This document shows, piece by piece, positions 1 through 8,170 of a DNA stretch of 64,000 bases. The number at the start of each line of letters is the position of its first letter. Position 1 is the stretch's first letter. This stretch comes from JBNRMW01 sp050309795 (GTDB taxonomy: Bacteria; Bacillota_I; Bacilli_A; Erysipelotrichales; Erysipelotrichaceae), in assembly GCA_050309795.1 (NCBI GenBank), contig JBNRMW010000036.1, forward strand, positions 62,001-126,000, in the 5' to 3' direction. Both the position numbers and the translations under genes were made by a program. The notes beneath the pieces are model-generated. The model ran no database searches, was not told the DNA's origin, and worked only from the letters and a program-made list of their open reading frames with translations.

Positions 1-554
1 AACTTCGAAGCTCCGAGATCTGCCGCGGCTTCAAGTAAGGAATGATCCATCTTAGCTAATTGCGAGTAGATACTCAAAATCATAAAAGGTAAAAACGTAT
101 ACACCATACCCAAGATCACCGAAAAATCGGTATACATCATCTTAAAAGGACCAATTCCTAATTTCACTAAAAATGTATTAATAATACCGTTATCCGATAA
201 AAGCGATATCCAAGAATACGTCCGAATCAAGGTATTAATCCACATAGGGATGGTCACAAACAACATCATCAACACTTGAAAACGTGGAGACAAACGGGAA
301 ATCATGTAAGCCATGGGATAGCCGATAATCAAACATAAAACCGTCGTAATTCCAGCAACCGTTAAGGATCTCAACAACACATTCACAAAAATCGGATCAA
401 AAAACCGTTTAAAGTTCTCTAGGGTAAAAACAAAGCTAACCGTTTCATTACTAGGAGTTGTAAAGGCATACATCACTATTAAAAACATCGGTAAGCCAAT
501 AAAAATCCCCATCCAAACTAAATATGGGTAAACTAAACGACGATAGGATTCCAT
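1..554 (-). CDS. potB: Spermidine/putrescine ABC transporter permease PotB (partial, 3' end off window)
   Basis: Inner-membrane permease of a polyamine importer; works with PotA (ATPase), PotC and PotD, the last two presumably lying beyond the left edge. The reading frame starts with an ATG that overlaps the potA stop as TAATG, and stays open for 184 codons to the window edge. Hydrophobic segments are visible at about residues 8-30, 62-86, 93-113 and 144-162. The last visible residues contain LLEAAADLGAS, the start of the EAA loop by which such permeases dock on the ATPase. Substrate is inferred from the neighbour order xre-potA-potB and from similarity to PotB; other small-solute importers of the same subfamily are possible. 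Confidence 0.88.
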   Translation of the reverse strand, partial: MESYRRLVYPYLVWMGIFIGLPMFLIVMYAFTTPSNETVSFVFTLENFKRFFDPIFVNVLLRSLTVAGITTVLCLIIGYPMAYMISRLSPRFQVLMMLFVTIPMWINTLIRTYSWISLLSDNGIINTFLVKLGIGPFKMMYTDFSVILGMVYTFLPFMILSIYSQLAKMDHSLLEAAADLGASK

Positions 555-1597
555 TAATAGCTCTCCAACTTCCACATGACATGGATATCTTCTGGCCCGA
601 AATCAATACCTACTTCGGTACCAATTTCTGTTAAATCCGTCGTATGAATCATATACCGACGATACGGCGTTTCGACCATGATTTCATAGTGAACCCCTCT
701 AAATAAATAGGACGTCACCACTCCGTTAAATTTTCCTTGGTCCTTAGCCACGATGTCTAAATCCTCTGGTCTCAAAACAATATCAACCGCCTCATTATCG
801 TCAAATCCATAGTCCACACAATCAAACTCTTGATCGTCCCAAAAGATGCGGTAGTCATCAATCATAATGCCATCAAAAATATTTGACGCGCCAATAAAAT
901 TAGCCACAAAGCGGTTTTCAGGCTCGTTATAAATATCTGTTGGTGAACCAATTTGTTGGATTTCTCCATGATTCATAACGACAATTTTATCACTCATCGT
1001 CAAAGCTTCTTCCTGGTCATGAGTAACATAAATGAAAGTGATACCTACTTCTCGTTGAATCTTTTTCAACTCAATTTGCATTTCTTGACGAAGTTTCAAA
1101 TCCAATGCACCCAGGGGTTCGTCTAATAATAAAACCATAGGTTCGTTCACTAAGGCTCGAGCAATCGCAACCCGTTGTTGTTGACCACCAGATAACAGCG
1201 TTACTGGACGATTTTCAAAACCGATTAAGTTGACCAAATGAAGCATCCGATCAACTTTTTGTTTGACCACATCTTCATTTTCTTTTTTAATTCGTAAACC
1301 AAAAGCAATGTTATCAAAAACATCCATATGGGGAAACAAAGCATAACGTTGAAAGACCGTATTAATTTCACGCTTATAGGCTGGAACTTTCGAAATCTCA
1401 ATTCCATCAAAATAAACCTCCCCCTCCGTTTGTTCCAAAAACCCACCAAGAATTCTTAAGAGCGTCGTTTTCCCACAACCAGAAGGTCCTAACAAAGTCA
1501 CAAACTCATTTTCAAAAATGTCCAAATTAATTCCTTTCAGAACTAATTGGCCATCAAAGTCTTTAACAATATTTCTAAATTCGATAAGTTTTTCCAT
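554..1597 (-). CDS. potA: Spermidine/putrescine ABC transporter ATP-binding protein PotA
   Basis: Cytoplasmic ATPase that powers polyamine uptake through PotBC. Walker A GPSGCGKTT is at residues 37-45, the ABC signature LSGGQQQR near 136, and Walker B LLLDEPLGALD near 157-167, followed by the H-loop (THDQEEAL). The last 110 residues form the extra TOBE-type regulatory domain usual for PotA; 347 aa matches the family. The ATG is preceded by AGAAGGAG at good spacing. It sits 12 nt after the xre/cupin gene and overlaps potB by one base, so the three form one transcription unit, probably repressed by the regulator upstream. Confidence 0.95.
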   Translation of the reverse strand: MEKLIEFRNIVKDFDGQLVLKGINLDIFENEFVTLLGPSGCGKTTLLRILGGFLEQTEGEVYFDGIEISKVPAYKREINTVFQRYALFPHMDVFDNIAFGLRIKKENEDVVKQKVDRMLHLVNLIGFENRPVTLLSGGQQQRVAIARALVNEPMVLLLDEPLGALDLKLRQEMQIELKKIQREVGITFIYVTHDQEEALTMSDKIVVMNHGEIQQIGSPTDIYNEPENRFVANFIGASNIFDGIMIDDYRIFWDDQEFDCVDYGFDDNEAVDIVLRPEDLDIVAKDQGKFNGVVTSYLFRGVHYEIMVETPYRRYMIHTTDLTEIGTEVGIDFGPEDIHVMWKLESY

Positions 1598-1609
1598 GAC
1601 ATCTCCTTC

Positions 1610-2143
1610 TTAGAAAATAGGCGGGGTACTCACCCAAAGCACCCGTGCAGTCGTTTTTGAAGTATTCTCTAAACGATATTGTTGATCCCCAAATACATAG
1701 AAAGACTGATGAGCTTTCACGATTTGTCGTTCTTTAGAACTAACAAGGTCAACCCGACCTTTTAAGACATAACCAAATGTTTCCGCTTGGGAAGGACCAA
1801 TTAAATCTGAAAATTGAGTGGGGAGTAATTCAATAATCAAAGGTTCCATCTTATTCTCATGGGCATTGGGAACAATCCAATGCAAGGAACAATGTTCCTG
1901 TTCATCCACAAACATATCTTCTTTTGTGAAAACCATTTGAATTGGTTTATCTTGCGCAAAAAACTCAGCCAAACTAATTCCCAAAACATAACAAATATCT
2001 TCAAGAGTCGTAATCGATGGCGATGTTAAATCATGTTCTAATTGCGAAAGAAACCCTTTCGATAACTCCGTTCGACTGGCCAGTTCTTCTAAGGTTAAAT
2101 TATTTTTGTGACGCAACCTTTTGAGTTTTGCTCCAATTTTCAT
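1610..2143 (-). CDS. XRE-family HTH transcriptional regulator with C-terminal cupin domain
   Basis: Likely local regulator of the pot operon. Residues 5-60 form an XRE-type helix-turn-helix (TLEELASRTELSKGFLSQLE), and residues about 105-175 form a small cupin barrel that in this family senses a small ligand. The same gene pair (HTH-cupin followed by potABCD) is common in Firmicutes, where the ligand is thought to be a polyamine; here that is inference. The ATG has a strong AAAGGAGG site. Just upstream lies a perfect 17-bp palindrome between the promoter and the gene, a plausible autoregulatory operator. Confidence 0.9.
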   Translation of the reverse strand: MKIGAKLKRLRHKNNLTLEELASRTELSKGFLSQLEHDLTSPSITTLEDICYVLGISLAEFFAQDKPIQMVFTKEDMFVDEQEHCSLHWIVPNAHENKMEPLIIELLPTQFSDLIGPSQAETFGYVLKGRVDLVSSKERQIVKAHQSFYVFGDQQYRLENTSKTTARVLWVSTPPIF

Positions 2144-2155
2144 AAGCCCTCCTTT

Positions 2156-2194
2156 GTTTAGTTTAACTAAACTTTTTAATTCGTTTTGTTAAAC
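2156..2194. promoter_or_regulatory. Candidate operator of the xre/cupin-pot operon
   Basis: Positions 2156-2172 hold a perfect palindrome (8-bp arms GTTTAGTT/AACTAAAC around one T). A second, weaker copy, GTTTTGTTAAAC, is at 2183-2194. Both lie downstream of the -10 box and before the start codon of the regulator, where binding would block transcription. Binding is inferred, not shown. Confidence 0.55.
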
Positions 2195-2200
2195 ATTTAT

Positions 2201-2228
2201 ATTATACACAGTCCCAAAAACATTGCAA
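2201..2228 (-). promoter_or_regulatory. Promoter of xre/cupin-potAB
   Basis: TTGCAA at 2228-2223 and TATAAT at 2206-2201, spacer 16, reading leftward into the regulator gene. The -10 box is perfect and the -35 box matches 5 of 6. Confidence 0.7.
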
Positions 2229-2256
2229 CACTTTTCCCTTAAACTTTACCTCGAAA

Positions 2257-2283
2257 ATTAAAAAAAGACCCTTGCGGATCTTT
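2257..2283 (-). terminator. Rho-independent terminator after trxA
   Basis: Eight-bp stem AAAGATCC/GGGTCTTT with a GCAA tetraloop followed by a T run, read leftward, beginning 6 nt after the trxA stop. It closes the nagA-dgkB-nagB-HAD-trxA unit. Confidence 0.85.
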
Positions 2284-2288
2284 ACAGT

Positions 2289-2606
2289 TTACTTGGTAAT
2301 ACCATGTGATGAAAACATTTGCTCAAACATTGGTTTCGGTCTAAAGCCCATGGTCTTTTCAATTTCTTTTCCATCTTTGAATAAAATCAAGGTTGGAATC
2401 GATTGAACACCAAATTGGCGGGCAAGTCCGTGCTCAACATCTACGTCTACTTTTACAATGTTTACTTTGTTTTCGTATTCTTTATCCAATTGTTCTAATA
2501 CTGGACTCAACATTTTACATGGTCCACACCAGTCCGCATAGAAATCCACTAGCGTATAGCCTTCTGCTATCGCGTCTTGGAACTCTAATTCCGTTACTTT
2601 TTTCAT
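2289..2606 (-). CDS. trxA: Thioredoxin
   Basis: Cytoplasmic dithiol-disulfide oxidoreductase of 105 aa, full length for the family. The redox site WCGPCK is at residues 26-31, and the cis-proline loop SIPT lies near residue 73. A good ribosome site (ATAGGAGGG) precedes the ATG. It lies 32 nt after the HAD phosphatase gene and directly before a strong terminator, so it is probably the last gene of the amino-sugar operon. No thioredoxin reductase is present in the window. Confidence 0.95.
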   Translation of the reverse strand: MKKVTELEFQDAIAEGYTLVDFYADWCGPCKMLSPVLEQLDKEYENKVNIVKVDVDVEHGLARQFGVQSIPTLILFKDGKEIEKTMGFRPKPMFEQMFSSHGITK

Positions 2607-2638
2607 AATTTATACCCTCCTATAGCATCTAAATTATA

Positions 2639-3550
2639 TCAATCTTCTGTAAAATCGTCATTAAATATGCCCAAATGCTTATTTAAGGCGTACGCAATGC
2701 CATTTTGTTGGTGAGAACGCGTCACATCGTCGGCAACTTCTTTGACAATATCCATCGCATTGGCCATCGCAATTCCAAGTTGTGCTCGGCGAATCATTTC
2801 AACATCGTTTTCAGCATCCCCAAACGCAATCATCGATTCCAAACCATAGCCTAGTCGTTCTTTAATCAAATCAACGCCTGAAGCTTTTGTGACTCCTTTC
2901 GGCATTACATCCAACCAAACTCTAGAAATTCGAATGGCCTGTAATTCATCCCCAAGTTCGCGATTAATAATTTTGTGATAACGTTCAATCCCTGGATAAA
3001 GATGCATGAGCCCCAGCTTAAGTACTGGATAATTTAATTGATCTGCTGAACTAATTCGCGTTAGGTTCTGTTCCTTTGAAAAGCGGAAATCCGCATAAAC
3101 AGTAAAGTTAATTTTTCGAAAATCAGACCAAAGTTTTTTAGCTGTCAAAAAAGTAAACACCGGCGTAAGTAATTTATATTGAAGCGGCATATACAACTGC
3201 ATCCCTCGATACGACTCAAAAACTGCCAACATGTTTTCTTTTTTAGCCAATTCTAAATAGTCACGAACCACCCACGGTTTGATATTCTCTTGACGAAAAA
3301 CTTCCTGTGTTTGAACGCGCACGACTTCCATGCCATTCATACAAATCGCATAGCCGTCATACTTCGCTAATTTTAGTTCTTTGACAATTTCTTCCATCAT
3401 AAAATACGACCGAGAAGATGCTAAAATCAAACGATACCCCTGTGCTTGAGCCTTAATCAAGGCCCGCCGAGTCTCGTTCAAAAGCTTGCGTTTTTTCGTT
3501 AATAAGGTCCCATCTAAATCGGTAATAATGGCTTTAATTTCAGGCTTCAC
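2639..3550 (-). CDS. Cof-type HAD-superfamily phosphatase
   Basis: Cytoplasmic hydrolase, probably acting on a small phosphorylated metabolite. The N-terminal motif DLDGTLL carries the nucleophilic aspartate, and the C-terminal motif FGDAENDVEM binds magnesium; the large cap domain between them marks the Cof (class IIB) group. I chose the GTG at 3550 because it places DLDGTLL at the family's usual distance from the N terminus and has GAAGG upstream; ATG at 3577 and TTG at 3583 are in-frame alternatives. The start lies inside the 3' end of nagB. The position among amino-sugar genes hints at a sugar phosphate, but the substrate cannot be read from sequence. Confidence 0.85.
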   Translation of the reverse strand: MKPEIKAIITDLDGTLLTKKRKLLNETRRALIKAQAQGYRLILASSRSYFMMEEIVKELKLAKYDGYAICMNGMEVVRVQTQEVFRQENIKPWVVRDYLELAKKENMLAVFESYRGMQLYMPLQYKLLTPVFTFLTAKKLWSDFRKINFTVYADFRFSKEQNLTRISSADQLNYPVLKLGLMHLYPGIERYHKIINRELGDELQAIRISRVWLDVMPKGVTKASGVDLIKERLGYGLESMIAFGDAENDVEMIRRAQLGIAMANAMDIVKEVADDVTRSHQQNGIAYALNKHLGIFNDDFTED

Positions 3551-4274
3551 TAGCAACCTTCGCATAGGCTTCTTCATCAACAATCAGCGTCACGTCTGGA
3601 TGGGTCTGAAGGATGGTACAAGGCCATTGTTCATTAATTTCACCTTTAATCATTTGATATACCGCTTCCGCCTTTCTCTCGCCATACGCTAAAACAAGGA
3701 TACTTTGGGCACTCATGATTGAACTAATACCCATCGTAATAGCATCCGTCGGTACTTCTTCGTCTTCTTCAAAAAGGCGTGCGTTATCTTCGCGGGTTGA
3801 TTCAGCTAATTCGACAATATGAGTCTTTGTTCTGAAATTAGTTCCGGGTTCATTAAATCCAATATGGCCATTTGAACCCAACCCTAATAATTGTAAATCG
3901 ATTGGATGATCCATTAATAAAGCCTCATATTTTAAACAAGAATTAAAGTATTCCTCATTAATGATATGGGGGATATGAGTGTTTGCTTTATCAATATCCA
4001 CGTGATTAAAAAACACCCGATCCATAAAACTATGGTAGGACTGTGGATGACTTAAATCCAAATCTAAATACTCATCCAAATTAAAGGTCACCACCTGCTT
4101 AAAAGAAAGTGCCCCCTGCTGGTAACCTTCAATTAATAATTCATACAACCTCATAGGGGTTGTTCCTGTGGCTAATCCGAGCACCGCCTTTGGCTTTTTA
4201 GTTAGTAAATCTTGATACACTCCATAGGCCTTCTGGGCAAGTGTTTCTGGATTCTTTTCGACAATAATTTTCAT
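3540..4274 (-). CDS. nagB: Glucosamine-6-phosphate deaminase
   Basis: Converts glucosamine-6-phosphate to fructose-6-phosphate and ammonia, the second step of GlcNAc use after NagA. The family signature GLGSNGHIGFNEPG is at residues 131-144 with the active-site histidine at 137, and the catalytic acid region NLDEYLDL at 65-72. At 244 aa it is the compact Firmicute form, lacking the longer C-terminal allosteric part of enteric NagB. RBS AGGAG precedes the ATG. It is 8 nt after dgkB and overlaps the HAD gene, so it is translated from the nagA-led message. Confidence 0.95.
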   Translation of the reverse strand: MKIIVEKNPETLAQKAYGVYQDLLTKKPKAVLGLATGTTPMRLYELLIEGYQQGALSFKQVVTFNLDEYLDLDLSHPQSYHSFMDRVFFNHVDIDKANTHIPHIINEEYFNSCLKYEALLMDHPIDLQLLGLGSNGHIGFNEPGTNFRTKTHIVELAESTREDNARLFEEDEEVPTDAITMGISSIMSAQSILVLAYGERKAEAVYQMIKGEINEQWPCTILQTHPDVTLIVDEEAYAKVASEA

Positions 4275-4282
4275 TTTTTCTC

Positions 4283-5185
4283 CTACATTAATTTAGATTG
4301 AGCAGAAACTTGTATGCGTACTGCTCTTGGTAAAACGCGAATGTGAATCGAAGTCCCCTGTTGAAGTTCTCCATCTAAAGCAAAGTTCACGGGCTCATTT
4401 GTCTCAATTTCTACGGTTTGAGCTTGAAGCAATTCAAAAACTTCATGGCCTTCATGAGATCCCCGTTGAAATTTACTTAATAAATACGGTAATCGGTATT
4501 TCTTAATTGGGCGGATTAAACAAAAGTCTAATAAACCGTCTTGAATCTCTGCTCGAGGGGTTGGTTTAAAGCCCCCACCGTAATATTTTCCATTATTGGT
4601 GGTTGCCACTAAATAAGACTGGTCTTCTAATCGTTGGCCATCCACCGTAATTTTCGCATGATAGGGCTCGAGATTTTTAATCGTCTTTAAAATTGCCGAT
4701 ATATACGATAATTTACGGAAATTTTTATATTTCTCACGTAAAGCGTCGTAATGAACCAAGACATCGCTATCCAAGCCGGTATTACAGGAATTAATAAACT
4801 TTTGACCGTTCACTTCACCTAAATCAACTTCAACGATTTTTCCTTCAATGGTCTCCCGAAGCCAGTCGCCCATGCTCAAATTTTGGGGATAATCCAACAT
4901 TAAAGAGAAATCATTACCTGTTCCGTTTGGAACAACTCCAAGAATGCATTGTTCATGAAGACCATTAACCACTTCATTCAAAGTACCATCGCCACCAACA
5001 GAAACAACAACATCGTTTTCCGTGGTAATTTCCTGAGCAATCTTACGAGCATGTCCAACTTTTTGGGTCAAATAAACCTCATAGGAAAAGTTTGGATGAT
5101 GATATTGGTAATTTGCTAAAAAGGTGATGACTTCTTGATACTGTGCCTTTCCAGCAATTGGATTCACAATAAAGTGAAAGGTCAT
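4283..5185 (-). CDS. dgkB: Diacylglycerol kinase-family lipid kinase (DgkB/YegS type)
   Basis: Soluble lipid kinase; in Gram-positives with lipoteichoic acid this family recycles the diacylglycerol released during LTA synthesis back to phosphatidic acid. The catalytic-domain motifs GGDGTLNE (residues 64-71) and PNGTGND (86-92) are intact, with NPIAG at 8-12; 300 aa is normal. It overlaps nagA by ATGA and is followed 8 nt later by nagB, so it sits in the middle of an amino-sugar operon. An LTA synthase-family gene is present at 57608, consistent with this role. Exact lipid substrate is inferred. Confidence 0.87.
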   Translation of the reverse strand: MTFHFIVNPIAGKAQYQEVITFLANYQYHHPNFSYEVYLTQKVGHARKIAQEITTENDVVVSVGGDGTLNEVVNGLHEQCILGVVPNGTGNDFSLMLDYPQNLSMGDWLRETIEGKIVEVDLGEVNGQKFINSCNTGLDSDVLVHYDALREKYKNFRKLSYISAILKTIKNLEPYHAKITVDGQRLEDQSYLVATTNNGKYYGGGFKPTPRAEIQDGLLDFCLIRPIKKYRLPYLLSKFQRGSHEGHEVFELLQAQTVEIETNEPVNFALDGELQQGTSIHIRVLPRAVRIQVSAQSKLM

Positions 5186-6327
5186 CTTTCAAATTCCAAG
5201 CGACCCATAACATACGTCGCCACCACATCAATCTGATCATTTAACACGACAAAATCAGCATCATAACCAACACGTAAATATCCTTTGCGATCATCAAGAC
5301 CGAGCAAACGTGCTGGATTAGTACTTGAGGCAGCAATCGCCCAATCCCAAGATAAGCCAACTTTTTCTAGAATATTTCGGACACCATCATTTGATTTCAA
5401 TGTAGAACCAGCTAAACTACTACCCCCTTCAAGGTAGGCTGCGCCGTCTGCTCCCAAATAAATCGGGTGACCACCTAAAGTCCATTTCGAGCCAATTTCT
5501 GCCCCTTTACATACAAGCGCATCGGTAATCAAAACAACACGTTCTTTTCCTTTAGCTCGCATAAACACATTAACAGCATCAAAGCTGCTATGATTTCCAT
5601 CAACAATGATTTCTCCATAGACATCTTCAAAACGCAAAGCCGAACCAACTAAATTCAGTTCACGATGCCCAAAACGAGACATGCCATTGTAGACATGCGT
5701 AAAAGACTTCGCTCCATTCGCAATCGCATCGATGGCTTGTTGGTAGGTCGCTGCCGAATGACCAATGGACGCAACAACACCAGTTTCAGCCAGATAATGC
5801 GTTAAAGCGAAATCATCATCTTGTTCTGGTGCCAAAGTAATGACTTTAATCAATCCCTTTGCTGCTGCTTGATAGTGTTTGAATTCTTCAACGGTTGGTT
5901 TAATAATATGCTCTTCTGGTTGTGCCCCTTTAAATTGAACATTTAAATAAGGTCCTTCGAAGTGGATACCAATAATCCGCGCACCAGTTTGTGGCGTTTG
6001 AGCAACTTCCGCCACACTAGCCACCGCTGCCGTTAACACTTCTTTTGATTGTGTTACCGTAGTTGGTAAAAATGAAGTCACACCTTCTTCAACTAAGCGT
6101 TTTTGCAACGCCCGCATGCCCTCTACATCCCCATCATTGGTATCGTATCCATACCCTCCATGAATATGTGTATCGATAAAGCCGGGTACAATGCGGTGAT
6201 CTCCGTAGTCCGTATCCACTTCTTTCGTCCCATAGGGATACATTCTGATAATTTTTTCATTTTCAATATGAAGTTGCATCGGTACAAATTGCGACGCAAT
6301 CCATACTCTTTGAGATTGAATAATCAT
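5182..6327 (-). CDS. nagA: N-acetylglucosamine-6-phosphate deacetylase
   Basis: Removes acetate from GlcNAc-6-phosphate to give glucosamine-6-phosphate for NagB. Amidohydrolase motifs are GFIDTHIHG (residues 49-57), HFEGPYLN (122-129, metal-binding Glu), then SIGHS, THVYNGM and a late TDAL with the catalytic aspartate. The ATG at 6327 is preceded by AGGAGG at 8 nt; a 21-residue upstream extension is possible in frame but has no ribosome site. First gene of the operon; a -10 box lies 26 nt upstream. Confidence 0.95.
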   Translation of the reverse strand: MIIQSQRVWIASQFVPMQLHIENEKIIRMYPYGTKEVDTDYGDHRIVPGFIDTHIHGGYGYDTNDGDVEGMRALQKRLVEEGVTSFLPTTVTQSKEVLTAAVASVAEVAQTPQTGARIIGIHFEGPYLNVQFKGAQPEEHIIKPTVEEFKHYQAAAKGLIKVITLAPEQDDDFALTHYLAETGVVASIGHSAATYQQAIDAIANGAKSFTHVYNGMSRFGHRELNLVGSALRFEDVYGEIIVDGNHSSFDAVNVFMRAKGKERVVLITDALVCKGAEIGSKWTLGGHPIYLGADGAAYLEGGSSLAGSTLKSNDGVRNILEKVGLSWDWAIAASSTNPARLLGLDDRKGYLRVGYDADFVVLNDQIDVVATYVMGRLEFER

Positions 6328-6352
6328 TGGTTCGTCCTCCTGTTTCTTGTTT

Positions 6353-6380
6353 ATTATACTATGTTTTGTGCTATTAGTAA
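6353..6380 (-). promoter_or_regulatory. Probable nagA operon promoter
   Basis: TATAAT at 6358-6353 with a weak -35-like TTACTA at 6380-6375 (16-nt spacer), leftward into nagA. The -10 is perfect and the -35 poor, which would suit an activated or weak promoter. No clear cre or NagR-type palindrome was seen next to it. Confidence 0.55.
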
Positions 6381-6592
6381 CCTTTCCCACCCACTAAAAT
6401 GGATAAAAAATATAATGAGCGTTTGCGGGACGGTTCTTATGGGATAAGTAAAAAAACAATAATAAATTTGTCTAAAGATTAAATCTGCTTTCAAAACAAC
6501 AAATCAAAATGAAACATTGAAGATCAACAAACGATATGATTCATAGAACACAGAATCTAAAAAACATCTCTAGCAAAATTGCTCTTAAAAAC

Positions 6593-6621
6593 TTGCATAA
6601 GAAACTTGCTTATGATATGAT
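6593..6621 (+). promoter_or_regulatory. Promoter of rpmB
   Basis: TTGCAT at 6593-6598 and TATGAT at 6616-6621, spacer 17, about 30 nt before the rpmB start. Confidence 0.65.
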
Positions 6622-6651
6622 ACTAAAGCGAATTCGAAAGGAGGTTCCCCG

Positions 6652-6843
6652 ATGCCTAGAGTATGCGCCGTATCCGGCAAAAAAGCACAATCAGGAAACA
6701 AACGTTCACATTCATTGCGTGCAACTCGTCGCAAGTGGAATGTAAATCTTCAGAAAGTTACGGTGATGGTTGATGGAAAACCTCAACGTATCCGAGTATC
6801 TACTCGAGCTTTAAGAACACTGAGAAAACAAGAACAGAAGTAA
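6652..6843 (+). CDS. rpmB: 50S ribosomal protein L28
   Basis: Small basic protein of the large ribosomal subunit, 63 aa, full length. The N-terminal MPRVCAVSGKKAQSGN and the following SHSLRAT are typical of the Firmicute form, which has one cysteine here instead of the paired zinc-binding cysteines of zinc-type L28. GAAAGGAGG precedes the ATG. It is a single-gene unit with its own promoter and terminator, between two leftward operons. In Bacillus rpmB lies near the rsgA-rpe-thiN block; here that block begins about 4 kb away. Confidence 0.96.
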   Translation: MPRVCAVSGKKAQSGNKRSHSLRATRRKWNVNLQKVTVMVDGKPQRIRVSTRALRTLRKQEQK

Positions 6844-6858
6844 ACGTACTTCAAATAC

Positions 6859-6888
6859 ACAGTCTTCAACTAAGAAGGCTGTTTTTTT
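6859..6888 (+). terminator. Terminator of rpmB
   Basis: Nine-bp stem ACAGTCTTC/GAAGGCTGT (one G-T pair), 6-nt loop, then seven T, 16 nt after the rpmB stop. Confidence 0.9.
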
Positions 6889-6889
6889 A

Positions 6890-6920
6890 TTTAAAAGCTG
6901 GTTCCCTAATCGAAACCAGC
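6890..6920 (-). terminator. Terminator of the ABC exporter-deacetylase unit
   Basis: Stem GCTGGTT/AACCAGC with a 10-nt loop followed by TTTTAA, read leftward after the deacetylase stop. It is back to back with the rpmB terminator. Confidence 0.75.
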
Positions 6921-6934
6921 CAAAATCTCAACTA

Positions 6935-8140
6935 TTAATTAGCTACCCGGTGGTGTACCATTGGGGTCTCCATGGTAATCGGTTCAAAGCGATAGCCATT
7001 AGCTTTTGCGTAACGAATAATGTCTCGCAAGGCCGCCACCGTATGAGGTTGTATATCATGTAACAAAACACTATTGCTTCGATTTTTCGAAAGGTCTTTT
7101 ATGACGTTTTGATACACTGAAGTACTCGTTGCGCCGCGTTCTGCATCTTGACCAGATACATTCCAATCAAAGTATCGATAGCCGCGGTTGAGGACATCCT
7201 TCGTTAAGGTGGTCATTATCCCCGGTGAATAGCGACGACTAACGGCATTTGAACTACCGCCAGGGAAGCGTAAAATATATGATTTCTTACCAATAATCGC
7301 TTCGACTCGATCGCTTATTCGTTTCAAGTCGGCGTAGTAATTGTTCACCGAGGCATAGAGCTCGGCATATATATGCGTATACGTATGTAAACCAATGGTA
7401 TGTCCTTCGTCATGAGCGCGTTTGATCAATTCATCCGGACCAACCCCTACTACAAAGAAGGTTGCTTTTACATCTTCTTGTTTAAGAATATCCAATACCT
7501 TCGCTGTATTTACACCATGAGGTCCATCATCAAAGGTTAAGTAAATAACCCCTGCATCGGCTGGCTTTGGTGTGGTTGGCGGAGTGACGACCGTTTTCTT
7601 CGTCACCTCTATTGTCCGAATCGCCTTTTGACGGTTACCTGAAGAATCAGCAACTTCATATTCAATTTCATGGGTACCAACTTCTTCAATATTTTCGGGA
7701 ATTTTCACAACAACCTGCGAAGAGAGATCACCATCGTAGTTATCAAAAGCCTCAAAACCAGGTTCTTCATACTCAACACCTTGCTCCAACTGCATTGAAG
7801 CCTCACCCAAAAGCTGTAGTTGAGGTTCTTGCTGGTCGACCACAACAATCGTGCGCTTCGCTTTTTTATGGATATTTAATAATTTATATTCATATTCCAC
7901 CACGTATTCACCCAAGGTCGTATCTACAAGCGATGAAGGCAGAATGGTGGCTTCTTGAAGTTCACGGTCCTTAAAAAAGACTTTTGCTCCAGATTCAACA
8001 TATTTTTCTGGATAGTTTAACACAAGATGGTCCGCACCGACCAGTTCGACACGGATCTGTTGATCCAAATATAAAAGAATCCCTACTAACACTGCTACCA
8101 TCACTAAACTAAGTGACAAAAGTATTTTAACCTTTTTCAT
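6935..8140 (-). CDS. Membrane-anchored polysaccharide deacetylase with Ig-like (DUF5011) domains
   Basis: Probably removes acetyl groups from a cell-surface glycan, most likely peptidoglycan GlcNAc. Order: transmembrane anchor or uncleaved signal at residues 5-25; two Ig-like DUF5011 repeats at about 31-102 and 105-180; a short proline/threonine linker at 183-195; NodB domain from 197. NodB motifs are intact: TFDDGP (202-207), HTYTH (252-256), RFPGG (291-295) and LLHD (359-362), giving the Asp and two His that bind the metal. It follows the ABC exporter gene by only 30 nt and is probably co-transcribed with it. Lysozyme resistance is a family role, not shown here. Confidence 0.88.
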   Translation of the reverse strand: MKKVKILLSLSLVMVAVLVGILLYLDQQIRVELVGADHLVLNYPEKYVESGAKVFFKDRELQEATILPSSLVDTTLGEYVVEYEYKLLNIHKKAKRTIVVVDQQEPQLQLLGEASMQLEQGVEYEEPGFEAFDNYDGDLSSQVVVKIPENIEEVGTHEIEYEVADSSGNRQKAIRTIEVTKKTVVTPPTTPKPADAGVIYLTFDDGPHGVNTAKVLDILKQEDVKATFFVVGVGPDELIKRAHDEGHTIGLHTYTHIYAELYASVNNYYADLKRISDRVEAIIGKKSYILRFPGGSSNAVSRRYSPGIMTTLTKDVLNRGYRYFDWNVSGQDAERGATSTSVYQNVIKDLSKNRSNSVLLHDIQPHTVAALRDIIRYAKANGYRFEPITMETPMVHHRVAN

Positions 8141-8170
8141 AACCTTACCTCTAAACCTTCCCTGAATCCA

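Noticed and set aside
6103..6447. 114-aa + strand frame over the nagA start
   Set aside because: It crosses the nagA promoter and start region and has no ribosome site.
6536..6745. 69-aa frame overlapping rpmB
   Set aside because: Covers the rpmB promoter and start in another frame; L28 is clear.
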